From Pomphorhynchus laevis (taxonomy: Eukaryota > Acanthocephala > Palaeacanthocephala > Echinorhynchida > Pomphorhynchidae), in NCBI GenBank assembly GCA_012934845.2, contig WNNJ02000095.1, positions 35,514 to 99,513 on the forward strand: DNA of 64,000 nt, read 5' to 3'. How positions within the stretch are numbered: position 1 is the stretch's first letter; each line of letters begins with the position of its first letter. The notes beneath the pieces are model-generated. The model worked only from the letters and a program-made list of their open reading frames with translations. It made no database searches and was not told the origin of the DNA. The position numbers and the translations under genes are program-made. Shown here one piece after another: positions 47,380 through 60,614 of the stretch.

Positions 47380-50300
47380 CTGTGATGATCACATCATCAC
47401 ATAGTCTCTCAAATACGGTGGCGCATTTATCTTTCTTTGAACACGAGGGATAATTCCAGATGGAGTATCTGAACGTATGTCATCATCAGCATCAGCAAGA
47501 CTCTGTGGTTCATTGTAGTTATTCGCGTTCGAAATTGACATGCTAGAATGATTTCTACAATCTGTTGCTTTCCGAACATCAGTTATGTGTCGTGGAATGC
47601 CAGCAACTTCGACGAACAACCTATTACCTGCTCCGGTGACCACTCGCATAGGCCATTCTGTGAAGCAACGCGATCAAAGCGGCCGAACACACACTGCATC
47701 TCCAGGCGAGAAGTCATGTACTACCGTATTCGATTCGTGTTGTTTAATGGACACAGGAAGTCGAAATTTGTATGAATAAATTTGATCTGCTGGGGAGCTA
47801 GGTAAAACTTTCAAGTCTGTTGGTGATACATTATGCCAATAAACAGCTTCTTCGATTCTAATGGATGCTCGACTTGCAGTACGCTAAACATGCTGATGTA
47901 ATCTTACAACAATTCCATCCCCTTGGGGACGATATGCACTGCACATCTATACCGAATATCTACTCCGAATTTCTTGCACATTTTTATGAACATTTGTGAT
48001 ATGAATGTCACGACGTTATCCACGAGCAATTCGACAGGAGGACTGCGTTCGAAAAATATATCCTCTATGCCTTTGTTGCGAATTCGCTCGATTCGTTCGA
48101 CAATTGCTTCCAAACGGAGAAGCGACTCGGTCCAAAATCGATTAAGCTCAGATAAGGTCGGTTGTCGTAATGCGTTATGTCCACTGCAAGTCTGGTCCAG
48201 TTCTCAAGGACTCCGAGGTGACCCGTTTCCCAGCATATCGAACTTGAATCTATTCTAAGGCAATGATCGCATGAGTTAATTATTTCAACCGCTTCTGATC
48301 TCCGGAATGTGTGGTCAGTAAAAACTCGATTCGCCAAATACATTTCGTTCGACACCATGATGATTCTCGTGGTGTGTTCTTAGTGTTCGCGGTCTTTCAT
48401 CACATGAAGCAAAACAACATGCAGTCGAATTCACTCCATTTGCCTTGAACTGGATCGTGTTCGCGAAGTTTTAGTGTGAGATTTTATATTAACTTCATAA
48501 CGTTTTATGGAATCGGATCATCCCATCCTATGTCATTGCACAATCGCTTGAAATAGCCTCACGATGGTCTAAGCCATCCGCAAACAGGAAAGTGACCAAT
48601 CACCTTTCCACCGTATGAGAAGAGATGACGCTTTGTTGTCGGTTCGTCGCTATCCAAAGGTTTTTTGTATATTTTCCAATAAAGCTTCCCATTCAATTTA
48701 AAGACTTTTAAGCCAAGCACCAGCGCGCCTTCAATTTTCTGTGGCTCTTTAGACTTAAGGCCATACTTGGACAAGTGCAATTTTACTGATTTTGCAGACA
48801 TCTAAGATTCATCTATTGTTATGTCATCAAGATAACTGTCGCAAGCGGCTCTCACATTGTGATCTAAGGAGATCACTTTTTCCACAACTGCTTTCATAAT
48901 CTTCGGTGCCACATTCAATCCAAATCCTAATCTATAAAAACAGAACTGACGACCACCAAATCTAACCACCTGATATTTCAACAATTTCTTATGAACATGG
49001 ATTTGTAGATAAGCTCTGGACAAATATATAATAGACAAATGTTCACCCTTTCGTCGCCATGACCGAATTTTGTCAACACAGACATCGGCATCTGCTGTGT
49101 TGCTTGTCACAAAACCATTCAATTCCCGAAAATCTAATACAGGTCGTACTTTCGATTTGTTATCCTGCATTACTACCAACAGCGGTATAACGCTCTAACT
49201 TCGCCATCATACAGTATCAACCACCCCTCTCAAATCCAGCAATTTACCTCATTTTCAAAATCTTGCTGCAAATCAGGATCAATGCTATAGGAGGCTATAC
49301 TATTGTACAGATTTCAGGCTTCCCGTTCTTCCACACCCATTCACACGACCATGATTTCTATCAAATATGGCACTAAAGTCGTCATCTCTAATTGAAACCG
49401 AAGACATTTGCCGTTTTGAAGATACATTACTCGCCGATACATGATGAACGACAGCCGCATCTCCAAAAAACTTTACAGACCCTCGAGATATTTGAATACC
49501 ACCCAATCTATTGATGATATCCATTCCAACTAAAGCATCAAATGGAATGTTGGTATCAAGAGAGAGGAAACTTGTTTTAATGACTGCGCCACCCTGTACC
49601 TGAATATCGACTTCAACGGTTTCTTTGCATGCAACTTCAGACCCATCAATAAGCGTTGCCGTACACTCTCCTTTTGTTGGTAAATATATTCGTTTCGATA
49701 TCAGCGTTCTTGTCGCACCACTGTCTACTAAGTTATTGCAATCTATACCATTTACTCGCATTTTTACCACTAGAGGATTTGAATAATAAGGGGAGGATAC
49801 ACACAATCCAATTATTGATCCTCCCCAAAATGGTTTTTTAAATTTACACCAGACTGATATCGATTAGCATATGGTCACGAGATCCACAATTGTAGCATCT
49901 TCGAATAAATTAAGTAGGACAATCTCTAGATCGATGACCTGTCTTGTGACAAGTAAAACACTGAATAATTTTGTCTCGGTCGTTGCTTACCGTTCTAATC
50001 GATTTAGTATAATATAGCTGAGATTAACTGAGATTTTACACTTGCTGGCAGGCCATTCACGAATGCACACTTTAAAAAATCCTCATTATGAACTGTAGTG
50101 ATAATTCCGAACAGGCGCGTTAAATCAGCCAAATAAATATCGACCTTCTTGTCCGGTCGCATTTGCCGCTGCACAAACTGGTCATACGCCCTAGCTGCAC
50201 TAATAGAAAACGCAGTACGCAAGGCTTTTCTATGTTCTTTATAGCCTTTTTGAACGTCCGAATTTAGTCCTTGATAAACAGCAAACGCAGCTTTTGTCAG

Positions 50301-50445
50301 AAACAGGGGTAAGCAATTACCGACGTCGTCTATTCCCTGCAGCTTTGCAACCACTTCCACTTTGCAAATCCATTCTCCAAAATCGCCATTTCTATCGTAT
50401 GGCTGCAGCACATCTGCCCAACGAACTGTTACACTGCTCATAGCT
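47380..50445 (-). mobile_element. Fossil LTR-type retrotransposon (gypsy-related), broken
   Basis: Read on the minus strand the parts appear in standard order: a capsid-type gag region (about 50.0-50.44 kb), an aspartic protease region with the DSGA signature (49.3-49.8 kb), reverse transcriptase (48.56-49.18 kb, with VRPVLDFRELN, RLGFGLNVAP and SYLDDI), and integrase (47.4-48.36 kb). The RT resembles the gypsy-related Pol family common in invertebrates. The copy is non-functional, with several breaks; I could not recognise flanking LTRs. Age appears moderate, since the domains are still readable. It lies to the right of the 359-bp array. Confidence 0.85.
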
Positions 50446-50503
50446 ATATATTATTATAGGAACGAAGAAGAAAAAATATCCTTTATTTGATTAAAATTCT
50501 ATA

Positions 50504-50531
50504 TTTCGATAGCTCCTGCTATCATCATCAG
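50504..50531 (-). ncRNA. Hammerhead-like core motif
   Basis: The minus strand reads CTGATGA, T, GATAGC-AGGA-GCTATC, then GAAATATAG. The first heptamer and GAAA fit a hammerhead core, with a 6-bp stem II and a single unpaired T. I could not find convincing stems I and III or a cleavage triplet, so activity is doubtful. Adjacent on the right (50,537-50,575) is a hairpin built on TGTTTCACATAATTGTGAAACA. The locus shares its flank (GGAACGAAGAA) with 63.6 kb. Confidence 0.55.
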
Positions 50532-50589
50532 GATTACAAAAAAAATGTTTCACATAATTGTGAAACATTTTTTTGAAGCTTCTATCTAT

Positions 50590-51950
50590 AAGACATCAAG
50601 ATTCTTTTTCATAAGCTATCCAAGGGTCTTTATCAAGGGTCGCCTTTGTCGCCAATCGTATACAATATTACGACATGATGAGTCTTGGTTGGACTCTTAG
50701 TTCGGAACACTAGTGATACTATCTACGCCCACGATATATCACTAGTATTATTAATGTTACTCTGGCGAGGGAGACGATTAAATTTTGGTTTGATTAGGTA
50801 TGTAGTATTGTTTAAAGCATTTGTGTTAAGTGACATATACTTCTACTCAAATAATGGTCCACCAGAACAGAGTTAGAATTTTTTCACAAGACTATTAGAA
50901 ATAATTAAAAAATAATTTAATAGTGATGATTCTAAAAAATTAATTAAAAGATATGCAAAATTTTATAATGTAAAAATATTTTTATTGGTAAATATTTATT
51001 TTTGTCAATTCCATAACAATTCTATTTTGAAATTTATTTTTTCTCTGTTAATCAATGTAAATGAATTTTATTGTTGTGATTTCATTGTTTATTATGCTAA
51101 AACTGCTTATACTGAGAGTAAAATATGCTTCATATAATTGGCCGGGTAAGCAGAAGATCACATTGGGCGTGAAGATTTAATATTTCTTACAAATGAAGTT
51201 GAATGCACTATTTTTTACTTTAATAAATTCTTAATTCTGTTCTTATGTTAAAACAAAATCAGTATAGTGAGTTCAATACTGAACGTATTGTTTTATTTTT
51301 ATTATGAAGTCTAAATTTTCGAAAGAAATTATGGTATAAAATGTGATTTTTAATTTGTTTTGTTAATGCTTATTTAAAAGTTTTTGCGAGCATTTCTTTT
51401 TACCTACCGTTTTAATGAAATGTGTATTTATAGCATCCTTTCTGATTATATTTATAATACATTAACTAAAATAACAAACGACGTTAATCTTCTTTATTGC
51501 TATGTGAATTATAATCCTTAGCGCATTCACATTTATCCACAAAAGATAAAAAATATAAGCTGAATTTATTAGAGTATATTAATTAATACACAAACATGAA
51601 TAATATAAGCAATCGTAATATATGGTTCGCTATCTTAACTGGTTCGTTAACTTGTGGTGCCTTCAAGATAAACCTTTATAAGGTTCTTGCGTCCTTAGAA
51701 CCTTATCTTCATAATTGCGAATAGTTTATAATTTTTAGTTGATTTAATTAATTTCGGTTTCCACTTTCTGTTTTTCAGATAACAATTTTTCATTTATAAA
51801 CATCAATATTGGTATCTTTTTTCACATTTTTCATATATTTTGATGTTTTGTTTAGCTATAACACTGTATAAGCACCGAAAATTAATTAGTTTGGCTAAAG
51901 TATAAATTCGAATAGCGATGAAATACAAGAATAGTGACCTCGTGATTTTA
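50590..51950. other. No feature recognised
   Basis: A+T-rich intergenic-looking DNA. Frames are short and without recognised similarity. Confidence 0.45.
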
Positions 51951-51954
51951 ATAC

Positions 51955-52570
51955 GCAGTGGCTCTGTGACATGATTATAGGTGATTTTAACGACATAACT
52001 GGTCGTTGGATTAATTCAGCTACCTGCGGAGACATGGACAATGCCTTCTTAATACGTTACCGATCCATTCCTTTTATCCATATCCACGAAATATATCCTC
52101 GACATATTACTGCTTCATACAAAGCGGCTGATGAAGCCCTTCAGTATTGAATAGTCGCATCAACATCTGTTCAATTCGCATGATATGTTTCATTGACGAT
52201 TAAAGAAATAACCCTTACTGAGAAGAATTTACAACTTTGACCCCATCATTTGTCGTGCAGTTATATGCATCTTCTTCGTCGTAACGGATGCGAGTTTAAC
52301 CTTATTTAATCTATACATATCTCAGAAAATAAACACGATTATATCGACAACCTATAAAGGTCGCATTTTCAATTCAACTCAAATCAATGTCAAGATTCTA
52401 GCACAAATACTACACCTTCTTAATTTTTCTTACTCCTTCAGACAAAGTCTAATTAATATTTGAGAACTCGCTATAGGGTTCAGCTGAGTCGAGATATGGC
52501 AATAATCACTTATCTTAACCTCACTAAGTATTTCTTTTGGAAAATATTTATGGCTTCTGGAACAGGGGTA
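51955..52570 (+). mobile_element. LINE endonuclease fragment, same family as 57-59.6 kb
   Basis: The plus strand reads MIIGDFNDITGRWINSATCG, where the element at 57.94 kb has DFNDKTGRWINASLRRARNG. Similarity continues through the linker to a RQSLINI / GFQLSRDMAIITYLNLTK-like block near 52.44-52.52 kb, which parallels 58.40-58.50 kb. Highly decayed; endonuclease and pre-RT part only. Confidence 0.72.
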
Positions 52571-52574
52571 TGCC

Positions 52575-55080
52575 TATAGCAAATATCTCAAATTCCTGGA
52601 ATACATCACCATATATTTATAATTTATAGACATATTTATAATTTATATTCAAATTATCTAATGTACAAGCAATCGCATTTATTAATAGTAAATATGTTAA
52701 AATCAACTAAAATCACGGAATAAATCTAAAAAGATGGGTGCGTAATTTACATAAGCAAAGTTTTAATATTTATATATTTCAATAAATATTATTGTTCAGA
52801 CCGCAAAAGTATGTTTTCGCTATTTTAATAAATTACAATAAATTAAAAATATGTAATGTTAAATAATTAACGACATCAATTTGCGTCAATTTGATATCTA
52901 AAATATGTGTTCATAGCTATAAAACTTCGATCTAATTATTATATTAATAAGCATCAATATCATTGTTTTATACATAAGTAAATGCTTTTTTTATAACAAT
53001 AAAATTTTATTCACAGTAAAGGAAAAAACATTGATACATGTTCTATTAACATAGTTCTGTCCTCATCCACTGATGTTCTGTTCACATCAGTTGTCTTCAC
53101 TGTGAACAATTGGATACGGCGATGCGAGGAGATTACACGGGATAGTGAAATGCGTGCATGCCAAAAACAAGCAGAAATAGCGCGATCGGCTTTGGTTCAT
53201 AATCGAAGCTGGTCCAATATATCAATGTCGGCTAACTGAATTTCTCGGTTTACAACCGCCAGTCAAGGGGTTGCGGTGTCAATATTTGTGTATAAAGAGC
53301 TTCAACGAAATCCACAACTGCTAGATTACTTTATTTCGTTTTTATATGCAAATCAGTAATTTTACTTGTTTTTAATATTCGTTAGAATTTTTATTCAAGG
53401 AAGGAAACGCTAGTACGAATAAAATCACAAAGAATAAATGAAATAAAAATTCAAATTGGAATTGGTTTGTATTTTACTAAAGCAATTTGAATTACTTTTA
53501 TGTTGAACTTAATGTTTCACGGTGAAACTAAAATTATAGACACTAGTATAAATTACAAATTCTCTGTAATTGCAAGCTTTCTACTGTTTGTGCTTTTCAA
53601 GCATAAATTGAATTATTAGAATGGCACAAACTCTTTATATCTACGAAATACATAGAAGAAAGCAACGCAACTACATGAAAAAACAAATGCCTTTAGCATA
53701 TTTAAGTGCTAACCATAATAATTGCAATTCGAAGTTAGACTTGTATTTATGCGGGCTATATATTAATCCCTGCTCAGTATTATTACTGGATTTGATTAGC
53801 ATACACTGGATTGGTAAAGCTCAATTTAGATTATACTTGTTTTCCAAAACAAGTATAAAAACACACGCCTTAAATAAGTTCAACTTTAAATTGAATATTT
53901 TTATTAACTGCACGGAAAACACACATGTGATGACCATATTGTAAATCATTCATAATCAAAACCAAAGTCATTTGATAGATAGTTCCACTTGAAAGAGCAG
54001 CAAACTTCAAAATTATAAATTAGCAGTATTTTATTGATTTTGAACAGTTTATATTCACAAAATATAATTTGCAAATTTTAAGATCCTCAGGTAAAGGATT
54101 GAATGCGGTCGTTAGCGCGATTAATATTGATAACCTTGCTTCAAATTATAAAGTCCACATCATTATTTAGATGTTATGTTGGTCGCTAAATAATTTTACT
54201 GCTGTTTTAGGCTAAAATTATATTACTTTAAAATTAAGTAAATCGTATCTTATAGTAAAACGTGATTTCATTCATTAAATTTGTGTACTTGATTTTATAT
54301 TATTTATTTGCATGGCATATAAATGTCTTAATATGTGCACACACATGGTCGTCAGAAAGTCAGAACGCGGGAAAATAAAATACGAAGTTAATGAAATATT
54401 AAAATTGTATTACAAAGTATTCTTATATTAATATTAATGATTAAATTAATAATTAAATTATTTAATTAAATTAATTAATATAATTTAAATTATATTAATA
54501 TTAAATTAATAATTAATATTAATATAAATTATTAATAATTAATAATAATTAATAATAATTTATTATTTTAATTAATATAAATTTACGATGGGAGTAAAAC
54601 TGCAAAGTTACGATGATAGGATTGATGATCGGGATATGCAAGTTTAATTCAGGCTTAAAAATATACGATACACGGGATATACAAGTTTGATTCAGGCCTA
54701 AAAATATACGATACAACCCATGAAGTCACAGTTGTATCAGATAGAGAAGCTTGATACAAAACCAAATAACACAGCGGTTCTATTTGACGTAATGTTATTA
54801 AATAAAGTAATCTTAACATTTTTATAGTATAGCATGTATTGTTTTAGCTAATTTATTGATTAAAGTACCTTTTGATTTTCCCAATGTAATTTTCGATATA
54901 AAATTGTTCAACATAATGTGGATTATACTCGTTCTATTCTTTTGGCATATTTTAGCAAAATAAATGTAGAATTAAAAGTTGATGTTTATCGATTTTCAAT
55001 GTTTGTTACAACAACTTACCTGAAAAATATGAATTAATACGAAATTACTTATTTGTAGATTTTAGAATAAGATGCTCTAG
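52575..55080. other. No gene recognised
   Basis: A G+C-richer patch at 53.03-53.33 kb contains an inverted repeat around TGATGTTCTGTTCACATCA, but no coding similarity. The 107-codon frame at 53,621-53,944 (plus) begins MAQTLYIYEIHRRKQRNYMK and has no recognised family, so I do not call it a gene. 54.42-54.58 kb is a run of AATTAATATT simple repeats. 54.63-54.72 kb holds a twofold repeat of GATATGCAAGTTTAATTCAG-type units. Confidence 0.4.
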
Positions 55081-55084
55081 AAAA

Positions 55085-55420
55085 TCAAATTTCATCAGAG
55101 GAAATAAGTCATTAGCATGTATTCGGCCTCGCTGCTATGTTGGTTGAGGAATAGGGTATGAAACCTGATAACATAGCAGTTCCTCCTGATGACCTCTAAT
55201 CCTTGCCCTGATATATCGTCTATTATTTATTAGTCAATTTATAAAATTTGATTGTTATTTTAAATTTTAATTTAAAATTCTATCGTAATATAAATATAAA
55301 TATATATAGTATAATATCTTATATAATTATTTATTATTTTTAATTATTTATCTTTATTTTTAATATATAGTAAAAAAGACTCAGTTATCTGATCTGATTT
55401 GCTTGTTTGTAGAGATTAAC
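55085..55420 (+). mobile_element. PLE-A 3' tail, lone copy
   Basis: GCCTCGCTGCTATGTTGG, GAAACCTGATAACATAGCAG, TTCCTCCTGATGACCTCTAA and TATATCGTCTATTATTTATT follow the tail order, ending in AGACTCAGTTATCTGATCTG. No RT attached. More diverged than the copy at 62.64 kb. Confidence 0.78.
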
Positions 55421-55892
55421 AAATATGAATAATTAGTTTTGAGTTCAAGTTTTGTGATAACTGTACTATAAAAAACATTAAATGCAATATTGAATTTAGT
55501 AATTAGATCAAATCTGGTAAACTTTACACAGCTTTCTTCAAACGAATGCTGACACTTTAATTAGTTTGTGTAATCAAATATTTTGTCTTATTCGTTTATA
55601 AGCATACTTTCACCATAGCGTACTTCGATAACAATCAAATCATTGATCTATTATTTAAGCTCTAATAATAGCTGCATTAAAAAATAAAAATTAAAAATTA
55701 GGATTGCTTTCATTATTCTGATGCAAAATTATTATATTGTAGCTTTTATATATGTGAATGGTTTTAGGGCCAAAGTCAGCAAAAAAAATTAAAAACGTTT
55801 AAGGTTTTATTATCAATAATTCTTTCACCAATTGTGGACACAGTCAGGATAAATCTGAAAAGAGACCAGTTGAGCAACAAAAACTGAAATAC

Positions 55893-56875
55893 GAGTCAAA
55901 ATGTGTGCAAATTAAATTTGTTTTGTCCATTGAGGTTAGGATCAAGTAGTTTAATTGCCACCGCTTCTGTTAAAATACGCCGATGATATGATCTAACTTG
56001 GCGAATTATACTGGCGCCATCAAAATCGATAGTGTGACCCGTAGTATTCACGTGGTCGGCGACTGCTGATTTACGGCAGGTGGACAGTGCACTTTTGTGT
56101 TCCCTGACTCGCTTACATAGTGTTCTGCCAGTTTGGCCAATATAAAAGGGTGGACATTCACTACAAGGGATGTTATAAATGCCGCCAACACGCTGATCTT
56201 TGTTGCGCTGTGACGGTTTAATTATTGATTGTATTGTGTTACAAGAGCGAGATGAAACCACAATTTATATTGGTAACTTAGACCACGCAATCAAATTCTT
56301 AATCTTGCTCTGCAGACGAACACTCATGTATCTGAGATGTAGAATAGTAAAGAAGTGTATTATCGAAGACAAAGCTGTAGACTGTGACACATTCTCATTG
56401 CGACTAATTGATTTTGATACCTTTATCTGTTCAAGAAGCGGATTCAAAGGATATCCCAGATTGACAAAATTTCTGGTTAGTAGAGTTAGCTCAGACTTGA
56501 AATACTCATGCAAGCTACTAACCCTGTATGCCCTGAAACAAAACCCACGAAAAATGCCTAACTTAGTCGCTGAGCTGTGATTACTATCCCATCGAATATA
56601 TGTGTCAGTTTCGGTGGCTTTTCTGTATAAGCTAGTAATGTATATTTTGCATTTACTTCACAATCTAGGAATGGCAAAAAGTCATTTTTTGGCCTAGATA
56701 TACTTAGCCCGATGCGGGGATGAATGTCATTTAAGAAATCGACAAAGTTTAAAGCATCATTTTTAGCACCAAGCCATACTACGAAAATGTCATCAATATA
56801 CCTATACTAAACCAACGGTTTTATATGTACTGAGAAATAGCTGACTCCTCACATTTCTGCATAAACAGGTCAGCT
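55893..56875 (-). mobile_element. Penelope-like element PLE-D with a well-kept GIY-YIG nuclease
   Basis: The minus-strand frame 56,261-55,896 encodes GGIYNIPCSECPPFYIGQTG, then RTLCKRVREHKSAL, VADHVNTTGHTIDFDGASII and LTEAVAIKLLDPNLNGQN. This is a full GIY-YIG domain with the G-I-Y and Y-I-G strands, the catalytic-type Arg and the family's H..H and E positions. Upstream the RT palm gives RYIDDIFVVWLGAKNDALNF and FLPFLDCEV (56.8-56.6 kb), then the thumb HEYFKSELTLLTRNFVNLGY. Truncated 5' near 56.87 kb, where a LINE begins. Canonical C-terminal nuclease layout. Confidence 0.85.
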
Positions 56876-56889
56876 AACTGAGACTTTCT

Positions 56890-59612
56890 CTAAACCGATA
56901 CATTGATTGCAACAAAAACCTGCTATATAACCTGTTATAAGCCCAGTGTCGGTAGGGCACTGGGCTTCCAGCTGCACCCTACCGACTAAATGTGGGGTGT
57001 GTAGCTCCTCATCCTGCTTGTCGGTAATGGACGGCTGTAAATGCTCGGTCCCCACATCCTGCTCCAACTGTGGGTGGTGCCACCCCGCCTGGAGCAGGAG
57101 GTGTAACGTCTTCAAAGATTATGCCAACAAATTCTGTTCAACAGCTGCCAAGAAGTCGGCCTCTTTTTCCGAAGCGGCTACCTTACCTTCTAACGTCGGG
57201 TCAAGAATGACGGACGCCGACATCATTAGAGCTATGGACATCCGTGTCGCTGCGAATAAGAAACAGACTGAGGAGTTAGTCAAGACTCTGCTCGGTACCC
57301 TCCTCACAGCACCGGCTGTTCCGGTTAATATAGTAATACCGTCTTCGAAGAAAACGGGCTTCAGCCAATTCCATTCCCCTTTAAATATTGGGAGACTATT
57401 GAAGGCTAAGGCTTCTTGCCACCACCACGGAGCTGGTGGCAAGAAGGGAAACCTTTCTGCGCCTAGCTTTATCTAGGTAGGCAATCCCCCAATCCAACTA
57501 ATCCATCACAATGCAGAGTACTCGTGAGCCTTTTTCACTGAATATTCTTTAGTGGAATTCGGGAGGTGCTTCTGCCCTTAGACTTCTATCCAGTAGAGAT
57601 GCAGATGTTATGGTCCTTCAGGAGACACGGTCTATCCGTCTCTCCCAGGACATTACTCAATTTATTCCAAAGCATATATGTTCCCACTATACTCCGTACA
57701 TAACCCCTCCTCACTCCTCTTCATCTCAAGGACTCTTGACCTTAGTTAAGTGCTCCTTAAGGTCCTCCCTCCTCTTATAGTACTCGTGTCCAGCCATGTC
57801 TTGTCTGGTAGTTTCACTCTGTAAGAACGGTAAACGCCTCAGTCTAGCAAATGTTTTCATACGTCCAGGGGAGATTCACAAGAACCGTGACATCCTGTAT
57901 GGTATTATTGATAGCGGCTATGACCTGATACTTTAAGACTTCAATGACAAAACTGGTCGTTGGATCAACGCATCACTTCGCAGAGCTAGGAACGGTTATC
58001 TTATTCACAAACCACCGTAACCCATCTTTCATTGCACATCAACAAATTCAATCCTCGACATTTTACTCCTTTACTCGAGGTGGTTGCTTAAACCCCTCTG
58101 TACAGAGCAGTCGCGTCAACAATTGTCCACCTCTCATTACCTAATTCGTTGGAGGATTGAGGAAGATACGTTGCTTAGAAAGAGGTTACACTTTGATCCG
58201 ATCAGAGTGGCTTTCTTTCAGGCGGCTATCCAACTCTTTCCCTGAATAGGAGATGAGAGTCTGTCCGAATTTAATACCTACCTCTTTTCGCAAGCTTCCG
58301 CGATTTTATCGACTACCTATAAAGGTCGTATATACAATCCCACTCCGACAAAACTCAAAGTCCTAGCGAAATGGCTGAAACTCCCTAATCTCTCTGTTTC
58401 CGCCAGACAGGCCCTCTCGAATGAATACTGAGCACTAGATATAGGTTCCAGCTGGGTAGGGATAGGGCGAGTATTAGTCGTCTTAACCCTTCTTAGTCTT
58501 CCTTTGGAAGATTTTCAAGAAGGAGAAGTTTGTGTGTTGGAAGGATAGGGCATTGGGTTGGATAGGTGAGATAAGCCTTGAAAAAGTTTTAGAGGAGTCA
58601 CTAGCTCTACACAACAATATAGTCACGCAATCACATCAACCAATCCCGCCTTGGTGTAACTTCAGGAGTAGGGATCTATCTATTACGGATATCCTTAACT
58701 CCTGGGGTCCACAGGAGTTATTTGGAGGTTCACTCCCGTGCATCTCCAAATCTGTCGCTACACTTTCTTCTCGGGTCTGTCAGATTTTGACAGCTTATCA
58801 GAGAAGAGAGGTGGCCGTCACAATGCTTTTAGCCTCCCATCCGATGTAGCAGGCATCAATATTAGTAAGCGTGTTTTTATTCCTAAGAAAAAATCCTGCT
58901 CATGCCCTAAAGATCTGCGACCCATTTCGATTCAAAATACCCTTGTGACGATTTACGAAAAAGCGCTTGCGCGTAAAATCCGCAACTATTTAAGTAGGCG
59001 TAATTTAATCCCCTTAGGTTTTCATGGGTTCGACAAATGTCGCTCGATCAATTCAGCAGTAGGTGAAATGGAACAGTTTTGTCGGGATAATAGCCATCGT
59101 TGAGTTGTGGCTGTTTTCCTTGACTTTTCTGCTGCATTTGACCGCATCTCAATTTCCTTTGTGATCTCTTCTCTCAGGTCCCTCGGATTGCCCGCGAGAA
59201 TTGTAAACAGGGTGGAGATTCTGCTGTACATCAAGCGATTTTACTATGAAGACGACCCTGATGCGCGTCAGTTCTACCCTATTACGGCTGTACCTCAAGG
59301 ATCCCCACTTTCTCCCATCTTATATCTTGCTGCCTCCATTAATCTATTCAAAATATTTAAATGCGAACAGCGTCTAGTGGTGTACGCTGATGACACTACA
59401 GCCCTGTTCACTGGACACAGGTGTAAAGACTTAGTCTCTGACATCAGCCGCTTCTTTCCAGGATTAAAAGACCAATTACCCAAATCCAATCTTGTTTTAA
59501 ACTCCGCAAAATCGCAGGTGGTCTTCTTTCATGGCACCCCTGCAACAAAACAAAAAGTTAAAAGATTAGCACTCTCTGCGTTCTCCTCCATAATGTTATT
59601 ATTTTCATAACA
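56890..59612 (+). mobile_element. LINE with zinc-knuckle ORF1, endonuclease and RT (Jockey/I-like)
   Basis: ORF1 (in frame from about 56,946 to 57,476) has GHWASSC ... CGVC and SCSNCGWCHPAWSRRC, tandem CCHC-type knuckles as in Jockey/I elements, then a basic tail. ORF2 starts near 57.49 kb. The APE endonuclease part includes VMVLQETRSIRLS and IDSGYDLIL-DFNDKTGRW. After frame breaks, the RT reads RPISIQNTLVTIYEKALARK, VAVFLDFSAAFDRISISFV, PQGSPLSPILY and VVYADDTTALFTG. G+C is higher than in the neighbourhood, suggesting a younger insertion. It is broken by several stops and ends at about 59.61 kb without a clear tail. Confidence 0.85.
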
Positions 59613-59614
59613 TT

Positions 59615-59890
59615 ATGAAGACATTTGGTGAATGGAACTACGAAGAAAACAGGGTGATCAAGATAATTAAATCAGCCCATCTCCATCGCTCCAACGAGGG
59701 CAACGCCAAAACAATGCCAGCTTCACTCAATCAGCTTCCAATATTGGCTTTTGATTATTGCCAACCGGAAATGTGTGAACCTGAAAAACGCTTTTTTAAT
59801 TTTTGAAATTGTTGCAACTGGATTTGTTGATTTTATCCTGAGGTTATATTATTAATTACCTTTTTTATTATTTAAAAGTCTACATGTTAT
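59615..59890 (+). other. Unassigned open frame after the LINE
   Basis: A 63-codon frame (59,615-59,806) begins MKTFGEWNYEENRVIKIIKS and contains NQLPILAFDYCQPEMCEPEK. It could belong to the LINE 3' region or to another element. No family recognised. Confidence 0.25.
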
Positions 59891-59899
59891 CTATACATT

Positions 59900-60610
59900 T
59901 ATTACTAAACTTTATGGTTAGAATATATTTATTCTAGTTCTTAAGAATATTTATATGGTTAGAATATATTTATTCTTGTTCTTAAGAATATTTAATAATA
60001 AATAAATATCGCAGTATTTATTATTATATTTCAGTCATACTGCAGTGTTTTATATTACAATAACTGTCTATTATACAACGTAACCTATCATAATCGTTAA
60101 TTAATCTTTGATTTATTGACTAAATTACATCTTTAAAAAAACTTCTTATATTTACATAAAGATCTTTCAGCTTATTATCTCTTAAAAGTTGTTTTAATAT
60201 TTCTAATTGTTTATATATACATATCTTTTTTAATATTTTTAACTCTATTTTTCTTATTTCTTTTATCTCCATAACTTCTTGGTTTACGTTTAACCGGATT
60301 ATTATAATATAGTTGTTTATTATGTATTATACTACTTCTGCCAATTCCTTGTACCACGTCATTCAATCCTAATGGGTACATGGAATTAAACGTTTTAATT
60401 CAAAAATCTTCTCTTTCTAATATTTTTTGATTGATTATTGTCTTATTTGCTTCAACAATATGTTCTAAAATAAATAATTTACAGTTTTTAATATCATATT
60501 CTATTAATCTCAAATGCTTATGAAATATAATTAGATTACTATCTATGTAAAAAGCAAAACAAAAATATAATTTTAAAATCGTTTCTAAACTCGAAATTCG
60601 ATATTCTAAA
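59900..60610 (-). mobile_element. GIY-YIG-type fragment of a Penelope-like element
   Basis: The minus strand reads LRLIEYDIKNCKLFILEHIV, EANKTIINQKILEREDF, a stop, then IKTFNSMYPLGLNDVVQGIG and PVKRKPRSYGDKRNKKNR. The E-REDFWIKTL..(Y/F)P.GLND pattern is the C-terminal half of a GIY-YIG nuclease as used by Penelope-like elements. The basic K/R-rich linker after it would suit an N-terminal nuclease leading into RT. It is head-to-head with PLE-A copy 6, 0.9 kb away. Confidence 0.62.
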
Positions 60611-60614
60611 TTAA

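Noticed and set aside
53621-53944. 107-codon open frame on the plus strand
   Set aside because: No recognised motif, no splice or family support, and the length is within chance expectation for this much sequence.
57119-57442. Minus-strand frame opposite LINE ORF1
   Set aside because: It is the antisense shadow of the zinc-knuckle ORF1 region; the plus-strand reading carries the recognisable motifs.
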